Positions 25,757 to 35,943 of a stretch of 64,000 nt of DNA are shown one piece after another. Origin of the DNA: Halomonas lysinitropha (GTDB taxonomy: Bacteria > Pseudomonadota > Gammaproteobacteria > Pseudomonadales > Halomonadaceae); assembly GCF_902500215.1 (NCBI RefSeq), contig NZ_CABVOU010000014.1, forward strand, positions 124,001 to 188,000, written 5' to 3'. The position numbers and the translations under genes are program-made. A model generated the notes under the pieces. It saw nothing but the letters and a program-made list of their open reading frames with translations. It was not told the origin of the DNA and searched no databases. The number at the start of each line of letters is the position of its first letter. Positions within the stretch are counted from its first letter, which is position 1.

Positions 25757-26779
25757 TCAGGCGCCGATCTGGATCAGCACCTTGCGGGCCTTCTCGGGAT
25801 GGTGATCGAGCATCTCGATGCCATCTGGCATCTCGTCGAATGGCAGCCGGTGGCTTACCAGCGCCAGGGGATCGAGACGGCCGGTGGCCATCAGCTCGAG
25901 CACCTCCGGAAACTTGCGGTTGTTGAGTCGCGACCCCACCAGAGTCAGCTCCTTCTTGATCACCTCGAGCTGCACCAGGTCACTGGGCGTGGGGCTGAAG
26001 CCCAGCAGACCGATACGACCGGCCGGCGAGGCCACGCGCAGCATCTGCGGCAGCAGCGATGGTACGCAGGCGGCATCGGCGATCAGCGGGACACCTTCCC
26101 CCTCGGTCAGCTCGAGGACCGTCTGTTCAACGTCCTGATCGCGGCCATGGAGGACATGACGGGCGCCGAGTTCCTGCGCCACCGCCAGTCGCTCGTCGAT
26201 GACGTCGGTGACGATCACTTCCTCGATGCCCTTGGCCCGGGCCATCTGCAGGATGGTCAGGCCGATCACTCCGGCGCCGAACACCAGCAACCGGTCGCCC
26301 GGGTGGGGTTGCATGCGATCGAGGACATTGGCAGCGATCGTGTAGGGTTCCACCAGGGCCGCTGCGTCGAGCCCCAGGTGCTCCGGCAGGTGATGCAGGT
26401 TGGCCGCCGGCACGGCGACGTGCTCCTCGAAGCCGCCGTTGCGATGCACGCCGATCACCTCCAGAGTGGTGCAGACGTTGGGCCGTCCGATGCGACAGGG
26501 GTAGCAGTGGCCGCAGCTGATCACCGGGTCGATGCAGACACGATCACCCACGGCGATGTCCTCGACCCCCTCGCCCACGGCCTCGATCACGCCGGCAAAC
26601 TCGTGCCCAGTGATGCGGGGGAAGCGCACGAAGGCGTTGTCGCCGTGGATGATGTGCATGTCCGAGCCGCAGATGCCGGCGAAGGCGACACGCACCAGTG
26701 CTTCCCCGGGGGCCGCTTTGGGAACCTCCACCTCGGCGATCCGATAATCCAGCGGTGCACTTACCTGAAAGGCTTTCAT
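25757..26779 (-). CDS. Zinc-dependent alcohol dehydrogenase, RspB/LgoD-like
   Basis: A 340-residue medium-chain dehydrogenase. The catalytic zinc ligands are Cys in AGICGSD, His/Glu in GHEFAGVIE, and the structural zinc loop CGHCYPCRIGRPNVC is complete. The NAD fold is LLVFGAGVIGLTILQMA. The family includes RspB and the L-galactonate/L-gulonate dehydrogenases that oxidise sugar acids to fructuronate or tagaturonate. Its place immediately after the ManD-type gene reproduces the rspAB pairing. The exact substrate is not determinable; an aldonate of the hexuronate route is likely. Confidence 0.85.
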   Translation of the reverse strand: MKAFQVSAPLDYRIAEVEVPKAAPGEALVRVAFAGICGSDMHIIHGDNAFVRFPRITGHEFAGVIEAVGEGVEDIAVGDRVCIDPVISCGHCYPCRIGRPNVCTTLEVIGVHRNGGFEEHVAVPAANLHHLPEHLGLDAAALVEPYTIAANVLDRMQPHPGDRLLVFGAGVIGLTILQMARAKGIEEVIVTDVIDERLAVAQELGARHVLHGRDQDVEQTVLELTEGEGVPLIADAACVPSLLPQMLRVASPAGRIGLLGFSPTPSDLVQLEVIKKELTLVGSRLNNRKFPEVLELMATGRLDPLALVSHRLPFDEMPDGIEMLDHHPEKARKVLIQIGA

Positions 26780-26794
26780 CGTCGCTTCACCTTG

Positions 26795-28006
26795 TTACCA
26801 GTGCCAAAGGGTGCCGTCTTCCAGCCGGTTGACCGGCAGGCTGGCACGCTTGTAGGGATACTGCTTCGCCAGCGCTTCATCGATGTCGACGCCATGTCCC
26901 GGCGCCTCCCCGACGATGAAGTGGCCATCCTCGAAGCAGTAGTCGTGGGGGAAGACCGCATCGGTCTCCTCGGTATGGGGCATATGCTCCTGGATGCCGA
27001 AGTTGGGCACCCAGGTATCGAAGTGAACGGCTGCCCCGAGGCACACCGGCGACAGGTCGGTGGGACCATGGAAGCCGGTGCGCACGTGATAGAGACCCGC
27101 CAGGTCGGCGACCCGCCGCATGTGGGTGATGCCGCCACCATGGGAGAGCGGCATGCGAATGTAGTCGATCCACTGGTTCTCGAGCAGTTCCCGGTAATCA
27201 TGGATCGAGTTGAACACCTCGCCCACCGCCAGCGGCGTGGTGGTGTGCTGGCGAATCAGCCGGAAGCCCTCCTGGTTCTCGGCCGGCACGCAATCCTCCA
27301 GCCAGAACAGGTGGTAGGGCTCGACCGCCTTGCCCAGGCGCGCCGCCTCGATGGGTGTCAGCCGATGATGGACGTCATGCAGCACGTGCAGATCGTCGCC
27401 GAAGTGCTCGCGCACCGCGGCGAACAGCTTGGGCACGTGGTTGAGGTATTTCTCGGTGCTCCAGACGTGCTCGGCGGGCAGCTCGGCATCCGCCGGCTCG
27501 TAGCGCTCGCCCTCGCGCTTGGCGACTCCGTAGATGGTGGGGATGCCGGGGATGCCGGCCTGGACACGCACCGCCCGATAGCCGAGCGCGACGTGCGCCT
27601 TGACCTCCTCGAGGCAGGCGTCGATGTCCTTGCCGGTGCAGTGGGCATAGGTCATCACCCGCTCGCGGCTCTTGCCACCCAGCAGCTGGTAGAGCGGCAT
27701 GCCGGCCAGCTTGGCCTTGATGTCCCAGAGCGCCAGGTCCACCGCGGCGATGGCGCTCATGGTCACCGGACCGCGGCGCCAGTAGGCCCCCCGGTAGAGG
27801 TAGTGCCAGATATCCTCGATACGCTGCGGGTCGCGCCCGATCAGCGCCGGGATCACGTGTTCCTCGAGATAGGCCACCACCGCCATCTCACGACCGTTGA
27901 GGGTGGCGTCACCGATGCCGTAGACGCCCTCGTCGGTGACGACCTTGAGGGTCACGAAGTTGCGCCCCGGGGAGGTAACGATGGTGTAGGCCTGTTCGAT
28001 CTTCAC
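26795..28006 (-). CDS. ManD/RspA-type D-mannonate dehydratase (enolase superfamily)
   Basis: A 403-residue enolase-superfamily enzyme. The metal ligands are the Asp in [10 protein letters not shown], the Glu in [13 protein letters not shown] and the Glu in AVGEVFNS. The catalytic His follows in [13 protein letters not shown], and the Arg/Tyr pair of ManD is in [12 protein letters not shown]. It opens with [22 protein letters not shown] and ends DGTLWHW, typical of RspA/ManD. Members dehydrate D-mannonate and/or D-gluconate to KDG, some very slowly. It overlaps the GntR regulator gene by 4 bp. Together with uxuA the operon encodes two unrelated enzymes for nominally the same step. Confidence 0.9.
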   Translation of the reverse strand: MKIEQAYTIVTSPGRNFVTLKVVTDEGVYGIGDATLNGREMAVVAYLEEHVIPALIGRDPQRIEDIWHYLYRGAYWRRGPVTMSAIAAVDLALWDIKAKLAGMPLYQLLGGKSRERVMTYAHCTGKDIDACLEEVKAHVALGYRAVRVQAGIPGIPTIYGVAKREGERYEPADAELPAEHVWSTEKYLNHVPKLFAAVREHFGDDLHVLHDVHHRLTPIEAARLGKAVEPYHLFWLEDCVPAENQEGFRLIRQHTTTPLAVGEVFNSIHDYRELLENQWIDYIRMPLSHGGGITHMRRVADLAGLYHVRTGFHGPTDLSPVCLGAAVHFDTWVPNFGIQEHMPHTEETDAVFPHDYCFEDGHFIVGEAPGHGVDIDEALAKQYPYKRASLPVNRLEDGTLWHW

Positions 28007-28740
28007 TGGCTAAGCTCCATGGTTCGGGCGGGTGACTGCTGGGTCTCGAACATCTCGGGGAAGCGGCGCATGAGCTCTGGTAGTGAGTGTAGAATTTCCC
28101 GTTGGTGAACGCCCATGGCACGCGACGCAGCCGCGGTATCCCGGTCGGCGATGGCATCGACGATCGCCTGGTGTTGATCCGCCAGCCTGGGAATAGGCGT
28201 CGACTCAGGAATGCTCAGATAACGCACCCGATCGAGCTGCGCCTTGACCTCCTCGGTGACCCGCCAGGCGGCGGACTGGCCGACCCCCAGCGACAAGGCG
28301 CGATGGAAGGCCTCGTCGAGCTGGAAGAAACGGTCGTAGTCGTCCGTCTCGGTGCAGCGTCGCTGGCGCTCGATCAGCTCGTGCAGTTCGTGCAGGAGGC
28401 GGGCATCCAATCCCTCCTCCGCCGCGGCGTGGGCAACGGCCACTTCGATCGCCTCGCGCACGAAGCGCGCCTGGAGCACGGCCTGCTGCGAAATCCTCAC
28501 CACATAGGTCCCCCGCTGAGGCCGTACTTCGATCAACCCCGCCCCAGAGAGCCGGATGAAGGCCTCGCGCACCGGCTGGCGGCTCACCGAGACGGTCTCG
28601 GCGATCTCCTTCTCTGACAGGGCCTGCCCCGGCACCAGCACCAGCCGGATGATCGACTGTCGCAGCACCTGATAGAGCCGCTCACGAACCGAGCCGTCTT
28701 CGGGTGTCTCCTGCCATAGCGCCTGCAAGGTCATGTTCAT
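28003..28740 (-). CDS. GntR-family regulator (FCD subgroup) of the mannonate operon
   Basis: A 245-residue repressor-type protein. The N-terminal winged helix spans residues ~18-85 ([39 protein letters not shown]). The C-terminal all-helical FCD domain carries the metal/ligand residues Asp and His in DEAFHRALS, with further His at LADQHQAIV and [12 protein letters not shown] regulators respond to small carboxylates. It is the first gene of the operon and overlaps the ManD gene (ATGA), so it probably controls its own operon in response to an intermediate such as mannonate or fructuronate. Confidence 0.9.
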   Translation of the reverse strand: MNMTLQALWQETPEDGSVRERLYQVLRQSIIRLVLVPGQALSEKEIAETVSVSRQPVREAFIRLSGAGLIEVRPQRGTYVVRISQQAVLQARFVREAIEVAVAHAAAEEGLDARLLHELHELIERQRRCTETDDYDRFFQLDEAFHRALSLGVGQSAAWRVTEEVKAQLDRVRYLSIPESTPIPRLADQHQAIVDAIADRDTAAASRAMGVHQREILHSLPELMRRFPEMFETQQSPARTMELSQ

Positions 28741-28794
28741 GATGCTTGCCCCATTTCGGTGAACAGTGAGGCCAGGCCCCGTAACTGATATGAC

Positions 28795-28810
28795 TAGTAT
28801 GGTAGTATGG
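28795..28810. promoter_or_regulatory. Tandem 8-bp repeat upstream of the GntR/ManD operon
   Basis: TAGTATGG is repeated head-to-tail, 55-70 bp before the GntR start and within the likely promoter. It could be part of an operator, but it is not the inverted repeat expected for this family, so the call is weak. Confidence 0.25.
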
Positions 28811-28878
28811 AAACCAACCGTCCGCGCCTAGACTTTAGTCTGAAAGCAGACGAGAGGCTCGAGAGGTCGAGCGCAGAG

Positions 28879-28902
28879 AAAAAAGGCGACCCGAAGGCCG
28901 CC
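28879..28902 (-). terminator. Terminator of the gudD-GntR-dehydrogenase operon
   Basis: On the minus strand, GGCGGCC-TTCG-GGTCGCC (one G-U pair) is followed by six T. The UUCG tetraloop and T run make this a textbook intrinsic terminator, 33 bp after the dehydrogenase stop. Confidence 0.92.
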
Positions 28903-28934
28903 ATAAAATTCTCACCACTTGCCGTTTCCGAGAA

Positions 28935-30509
28935 TCAATCCCGCTTGCCGTCCACCAATCGACTGATTTTCAGTGGGTTGTCATCCTTGAGGGCTTCAGG
29001 CAGCAAGCCCTCGGGCAGGTTCTGGTAGCACACTGGGCGCAGGAAACGGTGGATGGCCGCACTGCCCACCGACGTGGTGCGGCTGTCCGAGGTGGCCGGG
29101 AAGGGGCCACCGTGGACCATGGCGTGGCATACCTCGACCCCGGTGGGCCAGCCATTGGCCAGGATACGACCGGCCTTGCGCTCCAGCAGCGGCAGCAACT
29201 GCCGGGAGGTGGCCAGATCGCCGTCGTCCATCTGCAGGGTGGCGGTGAGCTGGCCTTCCAGGGCCTCGGCCACACGCCGCATTTCCTCGACGTCGGCGCA
29301 CTCCACTACCAGGCCGCCAGCACCGAACACCTCGGCCTGCATGGCCTCATCGGCCAGGAAGTCGGAGGCACTGGCGACAAAGAGTGCAGGCTGGCACTGA
29401 TGAGGCCCCTCTCCGGCCTGCCCTCGGGCGACCTCGCGGACACTGGAATTGCCGGCCAGTGAACCGACACCGTCCTGATAGGCGGCATGAATGCCCGGCG
29501 TGAGCATGGTCTGGGCGGCGCTGCCATGGATACCCTGACCAGCCGTCGAAAGGAAGGTATCCAGCCCCTCACCCTTGATGCCGATCACCAGGCCGGGGTT
29601 GGTGCAGAACTGGCCGGCACCCATGTTGAGCGAGCCGACGAAGCCCTCGGCGATCTCCTTGCCACGTGACTGAAGCGCTTCGGGCAGCAGGAACACCGGG
29701 TTGATCGAGCTCATCTCGGCGTAGACCGGGATCGGCTGGGGGCGGTTCTGTGCCGTTTGCTGCAGCGCCAACCCACCCGAGCGCGAGCCGGTGAAGCCCA
29801 CCGCCTGGATACGGGGGTCGGCGACCAGCGCCTGGCCGATCTCCTTGCCCGAACCGAACAGCACAGAGAAGACCCCTTCGGGGAGCTGGCATTTGGCGAC
29901 GGCAGCCTGCACGGCGCGGCCCACCAGCTCGGAGGTGCCTGGATGGGCGGAATGCGCCTTGACCACTACCGGGCAGCCGGCGGCCAGCGCCGAGGCCGTG
30001 TCGCCACCGGCCACGCTGAAGGCCAGTGGGAAGTTCGAGGCGCCGAACACGGCCACCGGACCCAGCGCCAAGTGGCGCTGGCGCAGGTCAACGCGAGGCA
30101 TGGGCTCACGCTCTGGGAGCGCCGGATCGATGCGCACATCAAGCCATTCGCCGGCGCGAACCACCGAGGCGAACAGGCGCAGCTGGCCACAGGTGCGGCC
30201 GCGCTCGCCCTCGATGCGCGCCCGTGGCAGGCCGGTCTCGGCCATGGCACGCTCGACCAGGGCATCGCCCAGCGCCTCTATCTCACTGGCCACTGTCTCG
30301 AGAAAGGCCGCACGGTCCTCCAATGAGCTCTCGCGATAGGAGGCGAAGGCAGTCTCGGCGAGTTGACAGGCGCGGACCACTTCGTCACGGCCGAGCCCCG
30401 GGTAATCGGGCGCGAGTGTCTCGCCACGGGCTGGATCGATGGCGCGAATGACGGCCTGGTCACCGGTGACGGCCTGCTGGCCGATCAGGGATGTGCCTTG
30501 TGGGGTCAT
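28935..30509 (-). CDS. 2-Ketoglutarate semialdehyde dehydrogenase
   Basis: A 524-residue aldehyde dehydrogenase that oxidises 2,5-dioxopentanoate to 2-oxoglutarate, the last step of glucarate breakdown. Active-site blocks are [31 protein letters not shown], the NAD-site FTGSRSGG, the catalytic Glu in [11 protein letters not shown] and catalytic Cys in [10 protein letters not shown]. The N-terminal and Cys-region wording matches the KGSADH subgroup linked to glucarate/galactarate operons rather than succinate-semialdehyde enzymes. It follows the second GntR gene and ends at a strong terminator. AAGGAGG precedes the ATG. Confidence 0.9.
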   Translation of the reverse strand: MTPQGTSLIGQQAVTGDQAVIRAIDPARGETLAPDYPGLGRDEVVRACQLAETAFASYRESSLEDRAAFLETVASEIEALGDALVERAMAETGLPRARIEGERGRTCGQLRLFASVVRAGEWLDVRIDPALPEREPMPRVDLRQRHLALGPVAVFGASNFPLAFSVAGGDTASALAAGCPVVVKAHSAHPGTSELVGRAVQAAVAKCQLPEGVFSVLFGSGKEIGQALVADPRIQAVGFTGSRSGGLALQQTAQNRPQPIPVYAEMSSINPVFLLPEALQSRGKEIAEGFVGSLNMGAGQFCTNPGLVIGIKGEGLDTFLSTAGQGIHGSAAQTMLTPGIHAAYQDGVGSLAGNSSVREVARGQAGEGPHQCQPALFVASASDFLADEAMQAEVFGAGGLVVECADVEEMRRVAEALEGQLTATLQMDDGDLATSRQLLPLLERKAGRILANGWPTGVEVCHAMVHGGPFPATSDSRTTSVGSAAIHRFLRPVCYQNLPEGLLPEALKDDNPLKISRLVDGKRD

Positions 30510-30533
30510 GATGCCTCCTTGTGTTTGCTTGCT

Positions 30534-31289
30534 TCAATTTTCCTGATACTGCAGGTACAGGTTTCGAGAACGATTGAGGTGCTGGTACATGGTCTCTCTG
30601 GCCGCCTCGGGGTCACGGGAAAGAATGGCCTCAAGAACAAAGGCGTGCTCTTCCTGGACGCGCTCCAGATAGCGCACCGCAGCAGCCGGATTGATATCGA
30701 TGCTCAACAACTTGGCGCGAGGGATGCTGCTGGAGCTGAGCTGCTCGTAGAACTGCTCGAAGACAGGGTTGTGGGTGGCCGAAGCGATGGCAAGATGGAA
30801 CTCGTAATCCTCCACCCGAGCCAGGCTGTTCTCGGCGTGGGCCTTGATGAACGCAGCATGCTTCGCCTCGATAAGGCGCCGATCCTCGGCGTCGTGCCGC
30901 AGGGCAGCGAGTTCCGCCGCTACCGGCTCCAGGGCCAGGCGAAACTCGAGAACATGCAGGATATCCTCGACGGTGGTCGGGTTGATCCGCTCCGCCGGCC
31001 GCGCCTCGACAGGGGTCGAATGCAGGACCGTGGTGCCCACGCCACGCCGTGTGGCGACCAGTCCCAGTGACTTGAGGTGAGTAATCGCTTCGCGGATGAC
31101 CGTGCGGCTGACGCCAAAGGAATCGCATAGCTGACTTTCAGTGGGAAGCTTTTTGCCAACCTTGATTTTCCCCTGAAGTATCAACCCTTCGAGCTGATCG
31201 GCAACATGGGTAGATAGAGGCCCCTGTTTCGCCACCTTATGCAGATCCAGTCGCGCGATTTCAGCTGGCATTTCCGTACTCTTTGCCAT
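30534..31289 (-). CDS. GntR/FadR-family regulator of glucarate genes
   Basis: A 251-residue regulator with an N-terminal winged helix (residues ~25-95: LILQGKIKVGKKLPTESQLCDSFGVSRTVIREAITHLKSLGLV) and a C-terminal FCD ligand domain (DYEFHLAIASATHNPVF and AVRYLERVQEEHAFVLEAIL). It lies between gudD and the ketoglutarate-semialdehyde dehydrogenase on the same strand, so it most likely senses an aldarate or pathway intermediate. The ATG at 31289 has GAGGGC six bases before it; upstream in-frame codons are unlikely to be used. A perfect inverted repeat lies just upstream. Confidence 0.9.
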   Translation of the reverse strand: MAKSTEMPAEIARLDLHKVAKQGPLSTHVADQLEGLILQGKIKVGKKLPTESQLCDSFGVSRTVIREAITHLKSLGLVATRRGVGTTVLHSTPVEARPAERINPTTVEDILHVLEFRLALEPVAAELAALRHDAEDRRLIEAKHAAFIKAHAENSLARVEDYEFHLAIASATHNPVFEQFYEQLSSSSIPRAKLLSIDINPAAAVRYLERVQEEHAFVLEAILSRDPEAARETMYQHLNRSRNLYLQYQEN

Positions 31290-31305
31290 AAAAAAGCCCT
31301 CGACC

Positions 31306-31320
31306 AAAAGTATGACTTTT
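31306..31320. promoter_or_regulatory. Inverted repeat AAAAGT-ATG-ACTTTT (likely GntR operator)
   Basis: A perfect 6-bp inverted repeat with a 3-bp centre, ending 17 bp before the GntR start. Its core GT-N3-AC is the common core of FadR-subfamily GntR operators. It would allow autoregulation of the regulator and the dehydrogenase behind it. Confidence 0.5.
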
Positions 31321-31341
31321 AGTCTAACAGCCAAGAGAGAC

Positions 31342-32667
31342 TTAGCGCACCAGTGCCGGCCGCTTGGGATCGAATTCCCAACCGGCAATGAGATACTGCA
31401 TGGCCAGGGCGTCATTGCGTTGCGTTACGTCAAGGCTCTGATAGAGGCGATGGGCTTCCATCAGCTTCTCCTCGTCCAGCTCGACACCCAGGCCCGGCGT
31501 CTTGGGTACCGTCAGCTTGCCGTCACGGATCGGGAACGGGTTCTTGGTGATGCGCTGGCCGTCCTGCCAGATCCAGTGAGTGTCGATGGCGGTGATCTCG
31601 CCCGGGCAGGCCGCCGCCACATGGGTCATCATCGCCAGCGAGATATCGTAATGGTTATTGCTGTGCGAGCCCCAGGTCATGCCCCACTCATTGCACAGCT
31701 CACCGACCATGACGGCACCCTGCATGGTCCAGAAGTGGCAGTCCGCCAGCGGGATATCCACCGAATTGAGCTGCACAGCGTACTGCAACTGCTTGAAATC
31801 TGTCGCGATCATGTTGGTTGCGGTGGGCAGTCCGGTACGCTTCTTGAACTCCGCCATGGTCTCGCGGCCCGAGTAGCTCTCCTCCTGACCGCAGGGATCT
31901 TCGGCGTAGCTCAGCAGGTCCTTGATCGGCTCCAGCACCCGCACCGCCTCGTCGAGCTTCCAGGCGCCGTTGGGATCGAGGGTCAAACGGGCTTCCGGGA
32001 AGGCCTCGTACAGCGCACGGATACAGTCGGCCTCCTCCTCGCCGCGCAGCACCCCGCCCTTGAGCTTGAAGTCCTTGAAGCCGTAGCGGTCATAGGCCGC
32101 CTTGGCCAGGTTGGCCACCGCCTCCGGCGTCAGTGCCTCCTGGTAACGCACCTCGTCCCAGGCATCCTGGGGATCAGTTGCCCTGGGATAGGGCAGATCC
32201 GTCTTGCCAGGGTCCCCCAGCAGGAACAGATAGCCCAGCGCCTCTACCTCGTCGCGCTGTCGGCCATACTGTCCCAGCAGGTCGGCCACCGGCATCTGCA
32301 ACGCCTGACCGAAGAGGTCAAACAGTGCCGACTCGATGGCAGTGATGACGTGAACCGCCACGCGGAGGTCGAAAGTCTGACGACCGCGCTCTTCCCGCCC
32401 GTTACGGGCCAGAACCTGGCGTGCCTGGTTCAGGGTCTGCTTAACGTCGTTGACCCGCGAGCCTTCGACCAGAGACCGACACTGCTCGAGTCCCTTGAGG
32501 ATACCGTCACTAGAGGGGATCTCCCCGACCCCCTGGTTGCCGGCATCATCTTCGAGAATCAGCACACAGCGGATGAACCAGGGGGCGTGGCCACCGCTGA
32601 GGTTCAACAGGAAACCGTCATAGCCGGCGACGGGAACTACACGCATGCTTTTGATTTTCGGAAACAT
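31342..32667 (-). CDS. gudD: D-glucarate dehydratase GudD
   Basis: A 441-residue enolase-superfamily enzyme that dehydrates D-glucarate to 5-keto-4-deoxyglucarate. It follows E. coli GudD nearly throughout: VIPVAG-like [41 protein letters not shown], the Lys pair in [15 protein letters not shown], metal ligands in LDPNGAW, EDPCG and ATNMIATDF, and the catalytic His in [11 protein letters not shown]. The ATG at 32667 is chosen; an upstream GTG lacks a site. It lies between tctA and the second GntR gene, all leftward. Confidence 0.95.
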   Translation of the reverse strand: MFPKIKSMRVVPVAGYDGFLLNLSGGHAPWFIRCVLILEDDAGNQGVGEIPSSDGILKGLEQCRSLVEGSRVNDVKQTLNQARQVLARNGREERGRQTFDLRVAVHVITAIESALFDLFGQALQMPVADLLGQYGRQRDEVEALGYLFLLGDPGKTDLPYPRATDPQDAWDEVRYQEALTPEAVANLAKAAYDRYGFKDFKLKGGVLRGEEEADCIRALYEAFPEARLTLDPNGAWKLDEAVRVLEPIKDLLSYAEDPCGQEESYSGRETMAEFKKRTGLPTATNMIATDFKQLQYAVQLNSVDIPLADCHFWTMQGAVMVGELCNEWGMTWGSHSNNHYDISLAMMTHVAAACPGEITAIDTHWIWQDGQRITKNPFPIRDGKLTVPKTPGLGVELDEEKLMEAHRLYQSLDVTQRNDALAMQYLIAGWEFDPKRPALVR

Positions 32668-32782
32668 CAGTCTCTTGCCTCTTGAATTATCCACCCAGGA
32701 GGGACAGCTCCCTGCCGGAGAAAGGTCTTGGGTGCCGGATGAACGTTGGTGACCGAGCTCAACGTCTTACCGACGATGTTGC

Positions 32783-34294
32783 TCAACTGAGCACATCCTG
32801 ACGCCCCTTGGCACGGCTCTTCAGGCTCATCACGATCGAGAACACCACCGACGCCAGAATCAGCAGCCACAGCACCACGGCGATAGGGCTCTTGGTAAAG
32901 AAGATCGACAGGGTCCCGAATGACTCGAGGCTCTTGACGAAGTAGATCTCCGCCTGGCCGCCCAGGATGAAGCCGATGATCAGGGGCGCCACCTCAAGAC
33001 CGATCTTCTGGATCAGGTAACCGAGAACACCGAAGATCAGCAGCGTCCAGACGTCGAACATGATGCCGTAGTTGATCGCATAGGCTCCCACCACACACAT
33101 CATGGTGATCAACGGATAGAGGATATGCTTGGGCACCATCACTACCTTGGCGATATGCTTGATGGCGAAGAACATCAGGAAGAACATCACGATGTTGGCA
33201 AACACCAGCGCCGTCATCATGATGTACCAGGTATTGGCATTTTCGGGGATGAACAGCGGCCCGACCTGGATGCCCTGGAGCGTGAAAGCACCGATCAGCA
33301 CGGCAGTGGTGGAATCACCGGGGATACCCAGAGAAAGCAGCGGAATCAGGGCACCGCCGGTCAAGGCGTTGTTGGCCGACTCCGAGGCCATGAGTCCTTG
33401 GGGCGCCCCCTTGCCCATCTCCGAGGAATCCCGCGACAGGTTCTTCTCCTGAGTGTAGGCGAGCACCGAAGCAGCACTGCCACCCACGCCGGGCAGCATG
33501 CCCACGAAGGTACCGATGAAGGAGGAGCGCACCAGGTTGGTAAAACGGCCTTTGAAGATGGAGAAGGCAAACACTCCTCCCTTGCCAAGTTTCAGCCGAT
33601 CGCTGGTGAGTTCGCTTTTCACGCCTTTTTCGGCCTCGAGGAGGATGGTCGAGATACCAAAGATACCGATCAACACGGGCAGCAAGGAAAAGCCTTCATA
33701 AAGGTAGGGCTCCATGAAGTCGGCCATCAGCCGGGTCTTGCCATTGCCGCCATCAGAGATGCTGTAGACACCCACCAGGCTCAGCCAGATGCCGATCACG
33801 CCGCTAAAGATACCTACCAACATGTTGCTGGAGAGAGAGGCGATCACGGACAGCGCCAGAAGGATGATCAGGAACTTCTCCACATAGGAGAACTTGATGG
33901 AGAAGTCCGCCAGCATGGGCGCGAACAGGAAAAGCACGGCAGCACTGATCAAGCCACCAATGACGGAGGCAACGACACAGACTCTCAGGGCCTTCTCACC
34001 TTCACCCTTCTGGGCCATGGGATAGCCATCGAACGTGGTCGTGATCGAGGATGGCGTTCCCGGTATATTGAGCAGAACGGCCGGCACCATCCCGCCCGAT
34101 ATTCCGCCAACATAAAGCCCCAGCAACAGAGCAAGGCCATTATTCAGGCCCAGAGCATAAGTCAGCGGCAAGCAGACGGCCACGGCCATTGTGGCCGTCA
34201 TACCGGGAATCGCACCGAAAATGATGCCCACCAACGCGCCAAAGCCGGCTAGCAGAAAAAACGTTACATCGAGAAGTGACACGAATTCCATCAT
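32783..34294 (-). CDS. tctA: Tripartite tricarboxylate transporter large permease TctA
   Basis: A 503-residue inner-membrane protein with about 12 helices. TctA hallmarks are the paired glycine-rich loops GAIPGMTATMAVAVCLPLTYAL and GGSAASVLAYTQEKNLSRDSSEMGKGAPQGLMASESANNA, together with NIPGTPSSITTTFDGYPMAQKGE and LSLGIPGDSTTAVLIGA. It forms the channel with TctB and receives substrate from TctC. The ATG at 34294 (GAGGTG upstream) lies 15 bp after the tctB stop. Flanking kdgD and gudD suggest glucarate or galactarate as cargo. Confidence 0.94.
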   Translation of the reverse strand: MMEFVSLLDVTFFLLAGFGALVGIIFGAIPGMTATMAVAVCLPLTYALGLNNGLALLLGLYVGGISGGMVPAVLLNIPGTPSSITTTFDGYPMAQKGEGEKALRVCVVASVIGGLISAAVLFLFAPMLADFSIKFSYVEKFLIILLALSVIASLSSNMLVGIFSGVIGIWLSLVGVYSISDGGNGKTRLMADFMEPYLYEGFSLLPVLIGIFGISTILLEAEKGVKSELTSDRLKLGKGGVFAFSIFKGRFTNLVRSSFIGTFVGMLPGVGGSAASVLAYTQEKNLSRDSSEMGKGAPQGLMASESANNALTGGALIPLLSLGIPGDSTTAVLIGAFTLQGIQVGPLFIPENANTWYIMMTALVFANIVMFFLMFFAIKHIAKVVMVPKHILYPLITMMCVVGAYAINYGIMFDVWTLLIFGVLGYLIQKIGLEVAPLIIGFILGGQAEIYFVKSLESFGTLSIFFTKSPIAVVLWLLILASVVFSIVMSLKSRAKGRQDVLS

Positions 34295-34308
34295 GACATT
34301 CACCTCAG

Positions 34309-34752
34309 TCACGGCAGGGTGATTCTGAACAGCTTGGCCAGGACAAACCAGACCAGACTGGGGGCGATGATGGCGTTGATCAACACGATGACCACAGCTT
34401 TCTTCGTCCACTCATGCAGATACATGAGCGCCATCAAAAAGACGAAGGGCATCGAGACGAACAAGAAGCCATATCCCGTATAGGGAAACATATTGCCCAC
34501 CACCGCCATGAGGTAAAAATACGCGATGATAAGGGCGAGGGTGCCGAAGAAACGAAAGCCATCCATGGATTCGCCCACAATGGGTAAAGTACGCTCTCCT
34601 CGCTTCACCGCAGCCAAAAAGGGAATCACCTTGGTTACCAGAATAATGGCGAAAAGTACCGCCAGAATCCAGTGAATTATTGTCGGGAAAACCAGGTGAG
34701 AGGTCTCGAAATCAATCGAGACACTGAGCAGACTGGACAGACCTGATTCCAT
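34309..34752 (-). CDS. tctB: Tripartite tricarboxylate transporter small permease TctB
   Basis: A 147-residue inner-membrane protein with four hydrophobic helices (around IIHWILAVLFAIILVTKVIPFL, FGTLALIIAYFYLMAVV, GFLFVSMPFVFLMALMYL and AVVIVLINAIIAPSLVWFVL), the normal TctB topology. TctB sequences vary greatly, so the call rests on size, topology and position between tctC and tctA. It starts downstream of two hairpins that may lower its expression relative to tctC. Confidence 0.88.
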   Translation of the reverse strand: MESGLSSLLSVSIDFETSHLVFPTIIHWILAVLFAIILVTKVIPFLAAVKRGERTLPIVGESMDGFRFFGTLALIIAYFYLMAVVGNMFPYTGYGFLFVSMPFVFLMALMYLHEWTKKAVVIVLINAIIAPSLVWFVLAKLFRITLP

Positions 34753-34764
34753 AGCGGCTCCGAC

Positions 34765-34851
34765 GACGGGAAGGCAGCCCTTCCCGTCAATTTTCTATGT
34801 CGATAAATGCCAGACAGCAAGAGCATCGGCGGCTCACTGCCGCCGATGCTC
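34765..34851 (-). promoter_or_regulatory. Two strong hairpins between tctC and tctB
   Basis: A 13-bp stem GAGCATCGGCGGC with a 5-base loop (34821-34851) and a 10-bp stem GACGGGAAGG with a 4-base loop (34765-34788) fill the gap. Neither is followed by a T run in the direction of transcription. They look like RNA-stabilising or attenuating elements that keep the binding-protein message more abundant than the permease message. Confidence 0.6.
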
Positions 34852-34858
34852 GGAGTGC

Positions 34859-35914
34859 TTACTGGATGTTTTCGATAATCTCTTCGTAACGCGACATCTT
34901 GTTTTTCAGGTACTCAGAAGCTTCATCGGACGGTTTGAAATTCGGAATGAAGAAAGAGTTCTTCTGAACTTCCTGAATCTCGCCCTCGGCATAGACCTCT
35001 GCCAGAGCCTCATCAATCTGATCGACGATGCCGGAATCCATCTCCTTGTTGTAGAGGAAGAAGAATTCCTTGTCGAAGGTAAAGTTCTCATCGTCACCCA
35101 TGGTGACAGTGACGTTGGGCTCGACATACTCCAGCAGCTGCTCGCGGCTGGTCTGCCCCATGCCGTCTTCCGGCGCCTGCTCGATGGTGTCCTGACGAGC
35201 CGTCAGCCATACGAAGCGCATAGCCTTCTGATCGTCTTCCGGCAGGCGAGTGAACTGCTCGTTGGCCTGCACGGACCCATGGATCATGTCGACCTGGTCA
35301 TCGTAGAGCTGCTGGTTCTTGTCCGCCTGGGAGCCAGTATTCACGGCGACCAGATTGTCTTCCTGGCCCGGATACTCGATGGCAACGGCATTCTTCAAGG
35401 CACTGAAGCCGATCTCGGACACGCCGCCCGGCTGGATTGCCACGCGCACCTCTTTGCCCTCACCGACTGCCGCGATAATCTCGTCGAGGTTCTCGTACGG
35501 CGAGTCCTTGGGCACCAGGTAGGCGTTGCCCGGGTTGATCGCCACGGTCGGCCCGATGGTGTATTTCTCGAAAATGTTCTCGTAACCCTGAACACCATAG
35601 AGGAAGCCCAGGTAGGACTGATCGTGGAAGATCATCAGGGTATTGCCGCGCGGATCGCGATCCAGCGTACGGAAAGCGGAACTCGCACCGACGGCATCGA
35701 CCTTCATGTTGAGATCGAGCTGTTCGGCCAGCTTGTCCACCACGATGCTCGAATTCTGATAGGTATCGCCACCCGTCGATGTGGAGCCGATGACGACACG
35801 AATGTTGCCACGTAGCTCTCCATCCTGGGCCATGGCGACACCGGCACCGAAGGTCATCGACGCCATGACGGCGGCGGAACCCAGCCCTACGAGCTGTTTC
35901 TTGGATACGGTCAT
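34859..35914 (-). CDS. tctC: Tripartite tricarboxylate transporter binding protein TctC
   Basis: A 351-residue periplasmic protein with a signal peptide (cut after AMA, residue ~29). The mature protein has the two-lobe TctC pattern: IRVVIGSTSTGGDTYQNSSIVVDKLAEQL near the start and IGPTVAINPGNAYLVPKDSPYENLDEIIAAV in the first lobe. VAIQPGGVSEIGFSAL is the ligand-binding loop. It has the length of the less common long TctC group. It lies between kdgD and tctB on the same strand and should capture an aldaric acid. Confidence 0.9.
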   Translation of the reverse strand: MTVSKKQLVGLGSAAVMASMTFGAGVAMAQDGELRGNIRVVIGSTSTGGDTYQNSSIVVDKLAEQLDLNMKVDAVGASSAFRTLDRDPRGNTLMIFHDQSYLGFLYGVQGYENIFEKYTIGPTVAINPGNAYLVPKDSPYENLDEIIAAVGEGKEVRVAIQPGGVSEIGFSALKNAVAIEYPGQEDNLVAVNTGSQADKNQQLYDDQVDMIHGSVQANEQFTRLPEDDQKAMRFVWLTARQDTIEQAPEDGMGQTSREQLLEYVEPNVTVTMGDDENFTFDKEFFFLYNKEMDSGIVDQIDEALAEVYAEGEIQEVQKNSFFIPNFKPSDEASEYLKNKMSRYEEIIENIQ

Positions 35915-35943
35915 GCTTTCACCTCTTTCAGTCGTTGTCGGTT

